NCBI GenBank assembly: GCA_024274705.1
Contig: JAJSAL010000151.1
Location: 19,857 to 83,856 of the forward strand
DNA: 64,000 nucleotides
Source of the DNA: Spirochaetota bacterium
GTDB taxonomy: Bacteria; Spirochaetota; Spirochaetia; SPDA01; JAJSAL01
Direction of reading: 5' to 3'
A program made the position numbers and the translations under genes. Of this stretch, positions 59,819 through 64,000 are shown in pieces; the first letter of the stretch is position 1, and each line of letters starts with the position of its first letter. Below the pieces are notes generated by a model. The model saw nothing but the letters and a program-made list of their open reading frames with translations, was not told where the DNA came from and made no database searches.

Positions 59819-62800
59819 ATGAATACAAAACGGTTTCTCTTCATTTCCTGCATGTTTATTCTTGTTGTGTCATCACTTCTCCATGCTGCCGACTTCACAT
59901 TGGATGTACTTATTAAACGAGGATCGACGACGGTCCGGGACGCCTACAGTGAAGGTCCGTATGGAAGTGATCAATGGAAAATAGGGGGATATTGGAGGAG
60001 GACATACCCTGGAAAAAACACCTCCGGAACTCCCATATCCGAACATTATACAGAACCGGTAATCAGAGATAGAACAGACTCCGACAGATCAGAGTCGCAT
60101 CCGGAGAAGGTAACGTATCGTCCTCCGGAATATTATATGGCACGTGTGGAAACCTCGGACGAAGCGGGACCTGAAGTAGTCGATGGAGCGCTGGCGGAAG
60201 CCGCATCATACACACACAGTGCTCTTAGCGGGACTGCGGAAACCGAAGGAACACTTGTAGACCTGGGTCTGGAAGGTCAAAGCGCGGTTGATGACAGCGA
60301 AACACGTGTAACTGATAATGAATCTGATCGGGAAGGTAATCGTGACCGTAGTAATGAAGAAACCGATACGAGTTACGCATTAACACCGGGAGACCCGGTC
60401 AATGTATCGAATGGCGCATTCGTAACTGCCGAAACCGATGTTTCCTATCCTTTCATAAATACAAAAGCAGCAGTTAACCGAAACTATAATGATGCATCCC
60501 TTGTTACCGGGTCTGTTGGCAAGAAGTGGTTCTTTAACCATGATATGAGTATCATACGCTCGAAAAAGCCGTTTGCCTGGGAAGAGGTGGAGTACCTTAA
60601 GGCCCGCAAAACTGAGATTGAAGGCTACCGGAGCACGGCGGAACGTGAATACGCATCCGCTATTGATAGCATTGATACAGCTATTTCGTCGTCGGGTGAG
60701 GTCTTAACAGTTATCAACAGTACTATATACGCTTTAGAACGGTTTGATGTAGAGAGTGTTCCGGACAGTGTACGGGACAAAGTGGCCGCACGAATTGCGA
60801 GTGAAATCCGAAGCGCCCAATCGAAAAGACAGACCGTCTACGGATACCTGTCGGAGTTGAATGCCCGAAAAGATGCGATAGACGATACGTACCTGGAAGA
60901 GGTAAAGCCTGCGATTGAAACCTCTCTCGAAGAGATAACCGCTATGATCGAACAGTCGAAGAAGGAAGCTGAGTTGTCCGATCACATGGGTGAGCTGAAC
61001 AGGTACAGCGCTTTCGACGAGGTATCCGGGTCCCTCCTCCATATGGGGAACGAATATGTAGTGTTTGTAGATGAAAGGGGAACAGCCTATGTGTACCGGT
61101 TTGATGAAGAACCTGACTATGCGTCCGGGGTGTATTACAGCAATGGATTACAAAACTATTTTCCAGGCGGTTCCACGTTAACAAGCGAACGGCCGAACGA
61201 TGATACGTTGGTTCTTACAGCAGAAGGGACGTTTGTGTTGGTGAAGAAAGACAAAACGGAAGCGTACTTTTCAGTGTATGGCAGGCCTCAGAGCATCACT
61301 GATCCTAACGGGAACACGATATCGTATCTCTATGACGATGATTACTCGCTTCAGGCGATACGAGATGATTTTTTAAGGGAAGTGCGTTTCACCTGGGATG
61401 GAGGAAGAATCAGTACTATTGAAGATCCGAAGAACCATGTTGTGTCGTACGGATATTCCCCTGGGGGGTTACTTTCTTCCGTTACCGACGCGGAAGGTGA
61501 TACGATCGAGTATACCTATTCCGGGAATCTGCTCACCGAAATTATCAAACCGGACGGCAGTAAACGGGAATATACCTATGAGTATAATGATGATTACGGA
61601 TGGGTCACGAGTGAGACGACAGACGAGGAGGGGAATACCGAACGGTTTGAGTTCTTCCCTGAAGAGCGGAAGACGAAGTATATCAATGCATCGGGGGTGG
61701 AAGAGGTATATCAATTCAATGAAAAAGCGTTAACGACCCGTATAGACTACCCGGACGGCTCGTTTATCGAAATGGAGTACGACGAAAACAACAACCTGAT
61801 CATGAAGAAGGACGAGCTCGGGAACGTGTGGGAGTATGCGTATGATGACCTGAGAAACATGACCGAACGGGTAGACCCGGAAGGAAACACGGAAGCATGG
61901 ACCTACAATGAAGGTAGTAAGGTGACATCCTACACAGACACGCTGGGGAATACCACCTGGTATGACTATGATGTGAAAGGAAACCTTCTTGCCATTGATT
62001 ACCCTGACGGGACCAGGGACAGGTATGAGTACAACCGGCGCGGACTTATCACATCCCTTACCGACAGGAATGGGAACACCACGAACTATTCGTATGATGA
62101 GTATGGAAACGTAGCCTCAATTCTTGACGCGGAAGGGAACCGAAGCACGATAACATCTGATGTTTTAGGGAACATGCTAACCTTCACCGGCCCTGAAGGA
62201 AACACTACCGCTTATGAATACAACAACGACAACACGGTAACATCTGTAACCGATGCCCTGGGGAATGCCGAAGAATACGAGTACAGCAACAGGAAAGACG
62301 TAGTCGCAGTCACGGACGGAAACGGCAACCGGACCCTATTCGAATACGATAAACGCCATCTGCTTGTTACCGTAACGAATCCCCTTGGAGAAACGGTGGA
62401 ATACACCTACCGTGGAGACGGGAAGATGACGGGGAAAAGCATAGGAGGGGATAATCACGCAGAATATGAATACGACCTGCGGGGACGGCTCAGAAAGAAG
62501 ACCCAGGTGGAAACCGGGACGTCAACGGGCTACGAGTACGATGCGGCCGGGCAGTTGACTGCCGTCATCGATCCGAACGGCAACCGCACCGTGTACGGCT
62601 ATACCGCACTGGGGCAGGTTGCGTGGGTCAAAGACCCTGAGGGGAATACCCGGTTTATCGGGTATAACGGAAACGGTAAGATCACTTCTGTCACCGACCG
62701 GCTGGGAAACACCACCGGCTATGAGTATGATGAACTCAATCGGCTGGTACGTGTTACCGATCCCCTGTACAATGAAACAGGGTACACCTATGATGCAGCG

Positions 62801-64000
62801 GGCAACCTGGTAGCTGTGACCGACAGAAACGGAAATGTGACCGGGTATGAGTATGATGCTCTTAACCGGCTGGAAAAGGTCATCGATCCGGCAGGTTTCG
62901 CTGAGAGGTGGGAGTATGATCCCCGGGGGCTGCTGCGTAAGAGAACCGACAAGAAAGGGAACGCCACGGGCTATGAGTACGACAGCCTGGGAAAGCTGGT
63001 TCGCTCGGTCGATCCGCTTCATGGAGTGAAGGAATACTCATACGATCCCGTGGGAAATCTTTTGACACGACGCGATGAGAACGGGAACACCACCGTTTAC
63101 CGGTACGACGCTCTTAACAGGGTCGTCAGGAGGCTTGACGCCTACGGAGCCGAAACCAGCTATGAGTACAACTACTTAGGCCGGGTAGCCGGGATCACCG
63201 ATGCCATGGGAAATGAGAGGTCATTTGAATACGATGCGCTTGGCAGGATCATCAAAGAGACCGACCCCCTGGATGCGGTCAAAACGTATGAGTATGACTT
63301 AAACGGTAACCTCCTGGTCCTTCGGGATGAGCTTTCCCGGCCTCAAGCCTACTCCTACGATTCTCTGAACAGGCTGGTGAAAGAGACCAACGCCTTAGGT
63401 GAAGAGATTCACTATTCCTATGATGCGGTAGGGAACCTGGTAGAAGAGATCGATGCAGCCGGTAATCCTTACACCTACGAGTATGACAAACTCAACCGGA
63501 TGGTGAGAGAAATAAACCGGCTGGGAAGTGATCAGACGTACTCATACGGTCCTTCCGGCAACCTGTTGGGCAAAACCGACTTCAACGGCGAGTCGTCCGT
63601 GTATGAGTACGATGCTCTTGACCGGCTGACCCGGGTGCTGTATTCAGACGGTACGGAGAAGAGCTTTGCCTATGATCCTGCCGGCAACATCGTGGGAGCT
63701 GAGAATGACACAATAGCCCTGGAATACGAATATGATGCGCTTAACCGGTTGATCGAGGCCCACGATCTGGGCATGGAAAAGAGCATCGGCTACGGCTACG
63801 ATCCGGCCGGCAATCGCACCCGGATGGCCTGGCTGGAGGATGAAAGGGTCACCACCTATACCTATGGCAAGATAAATGAGCTGCTTTCATTAGCAGATCC
63901 TGAAGGTATGACCACTAACTTTGAATACGATCCCCTGGGGCGGGAGGTAAAAAAGAGCCTGCCCAACGGAGTGGTGACAGAGACCGCCTACGATCCGGCA
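59819..64000 (+). CDS. exported RHS/YD-repeat protein, 3' end outside window
   Basis: Not in the ORF track because no stop occurs before the window ends. I translated 59819-64000 and found it open (1394 codons). AAGGATG precedes the ATG. A Sec signal peptide (MNTKRFLFISCMFILVVSSLLHA) is followed by an acidic, low-complexity stretch. Near residue 190 comes the DUF6531-type TPGDPVNVSNGAFVTAETD, and at about 255-400 a helical insertion rich in Glu and Lys. From about 490 onward there are dozens of YD repeats (YEYDxxGxL, TDxxGN). Such proteins wrap a C-terminal toxin or adhesin. The variable tip and any immunity gene lie beyond the edge. Confidence 0.88.
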   Translation, partial: MNTKRFLFISCMFILVVSSLLHAADFTLDVLIKRGSTTVRDAYSEGPYGSDQWKIGGYWRRTYPGKNTSGTPISEHYTEPVIRDRTDSDRSESHPEKVTYRPPEYYMARVETSDEAGPEVVDGALAEAASYTHSALSGTAETEGTLVDLGLEGQSAVDDSETRVTDNESDREGNRDRSNEETDTSYALTPGDPVNVSNGAFVTAETDVSYPFINTKAAVNRNYNDASLVTGSVGKKWFFNHDMSIIRSKKPFAWEEVEYLKARKTEIEGYRSTAEREYASAIDSIDTAISSSGEVLTVINSTIYALERFDVESVPDSVRDKVAARIASEIRSAQSKRQTVYGYLSELNARKDAIDDTYLEEVKPAIETSLEEITAMIEQSKKEAELSDHMGELNRYSAFDEVSGSLLHMGNEYVVFVDERGTAYVYRFDEEPDYASGVYYSNGLQNYFPGGSTLTSERPNDDTLVLTAEGTFVLVKKDKTEAYFSVYGRPQSITDPNGNTISYLYDDDYSLQAIRDDFLREVRFTWDGGRISTIEDPKNHVVSYGYSPGGLLSSVTDAEGDTIEYTYSGNLLTEIIKPDGSKREYTYEYNDDYGWVTSETTDEEGNTERFEFFPEERKTKYINASGVEEVYQFNEKALTTRIDYPDGSFIEMEYDENNNLIMKKDELGNVWEYAYDDLRNMTERVDPEGNTEAWTYNEGSKVTSYTDTLGNTTWYDYDVKGNLLAIDYPDGTRDRYEYNRRGLITSLTDRNGNTTNYSYDEYGNVASILDAEGNRSTITSDVLGNMLTFTGPEGNTTAYEYNNDNTVTSVTDALGNAEEYEYSNRKDVVAVTDGNGNRTLFEYDKRHLLVTVTNPLGETVEYTYRGDGKMTGKSIGGDNHAEYEYDLRGRLRKKTQVETGTSTGYEYDAAGQLTAVIDPNGNRTVYGYTALGQVAWVKDPEGNTRFIGYNGNGKITSVTDRLGNTTGYEYDELNRLVRVTDPLYNETGYTYDAAGNLVAVTDRNGNVTGYEYDALNRLEKVIDPAGFAERWEYDPRGLLRKRTDKKGNATGYEYDSLGKLVRSVDPLHGVKEYSYDPVGNLLTRRDENGNTTVYRYDALNRVVRRLDAYGAETSYEYNYLGRVAGITDAMGNERSFEYDALGRIIKETDPLDAVKTYEYDLNGNLLVLRDELSRPQAYSYDSLNRLVKETNALGEEIHYSYDAVGNLVEEIDAAGNPYTYEYDKLNRMVREINRLGSDQTYSYGPSGNLLGKTDFNGESSVYEYDALDRLTRVLYSDGTEKSFAYDPAGNIVGAENDTIALEYEYDALNRLIEAHDLGMEKSIGYGYDPAGNRTRMAWLEDERVTTYTYGKINELLSLADPEGMTTNFEYDPLGREVKKSLPNGVVTETAYDPA

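Noticed and set aside
60590-61020. Helical insertion in the RHS protein as a separate gene fusion
   Set aside because: It lies in frame between the DUF6531-type region and repeats without any start or stop; a domain insertion is the simpler reading.

Overview
The window looks like chromosomal DNA from a free-living or gut-associated, sugar-fermenting spirochaete. Solute-binding proteins begin with short hydrophobic leaders ending in FAFAGG or LFAGG followed by a charged KKEE/QEA linker, a style typical of Spirochaeta and Treponema relatives. Gene content is carbohydrate uptake and breakdown, with a methyl-accepting chemotaxis protein and large surface proteins. This phylum call is inference from style and content, because no rRNA or marker gene is present. 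I see no tRNA, rRNA, CRISPR array or complete insertion sequence.

Layout. 1-480: end of a YfaP-like exported protein. 525-8510 (minus): an RpiR regulator, a RuBisCO-like protein, a 2-oxoacid dehydrogenase complex (E2, E1-alpha, E1-beta) and two URO-D family proteins that have their own promoter. 8746-12149 (plus): two envelope proteins (barrel-transglutaminase-TPR; beta-propeller lipoprotein). 12265-12997: a HEPN/MNT toxin-antitoxin-like pair. 13069-27279 (minus): a long sugar-acid or deoxysugar style catabolic block. It holds a class II aldolase with a probable microcompartment-targeting tail, a class III aminotransferase, a TIM-barrel isomerase, URO-D proteins, an ABC sugar importer with a DeoR regulator, a rhamnulokinase-like FGGY kinase, two amidohydrolase-fold proteins, an SDR and a truncated URO-D gene. 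27360-33601 (plus): a small ORF, a small lipoprotein and a five-gene Dpp/Opp-type ABC importer. 33650-40032 (minus): a second RpiR-headed 2-oxoacid dehydrogenase operon whose E1-alpha has an in-frame amber stop. 40272-42619: a frameshifted isomerase, OsmC and a PHP phosphoesterase. 42627-47543: two divergent operons (dehydrogenases, isomerase, pentulose-phosphate epimerase, frameshifted DeoR, aldolase remnant). 47551-49344: MCP. 49462-59274: an L-rhamnose importer with rhamnose mutarotase, two AraC regulators and two more URO-D proteins. 59819-64000: an exported RHS/YD-repeat protein running off the window.

How it works together. Several independent regulons (two RpiR, two AraC, two DeoR) each drive a small sugar pathway, and URO-D family proteins occur again and again beside them. 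Six full or nearly full URO-D genes plus one truncated copy lie in 64 kb with no haem-synthesis gene and no corrinoid protein nearby. A nearly identical 36-base element ahead of the first URO-D pair and ahead of the rhamnose transporter, 52 kb apart, suggests one AraC regulon. Two RpiR promoters share a TGTAA-N5-TTACA-like operator.

Decay is visible in five places: a nonsense codon, two single-base homopolymer shifts and two truncations. The two homopolymer shifts could also be sequencing errors.
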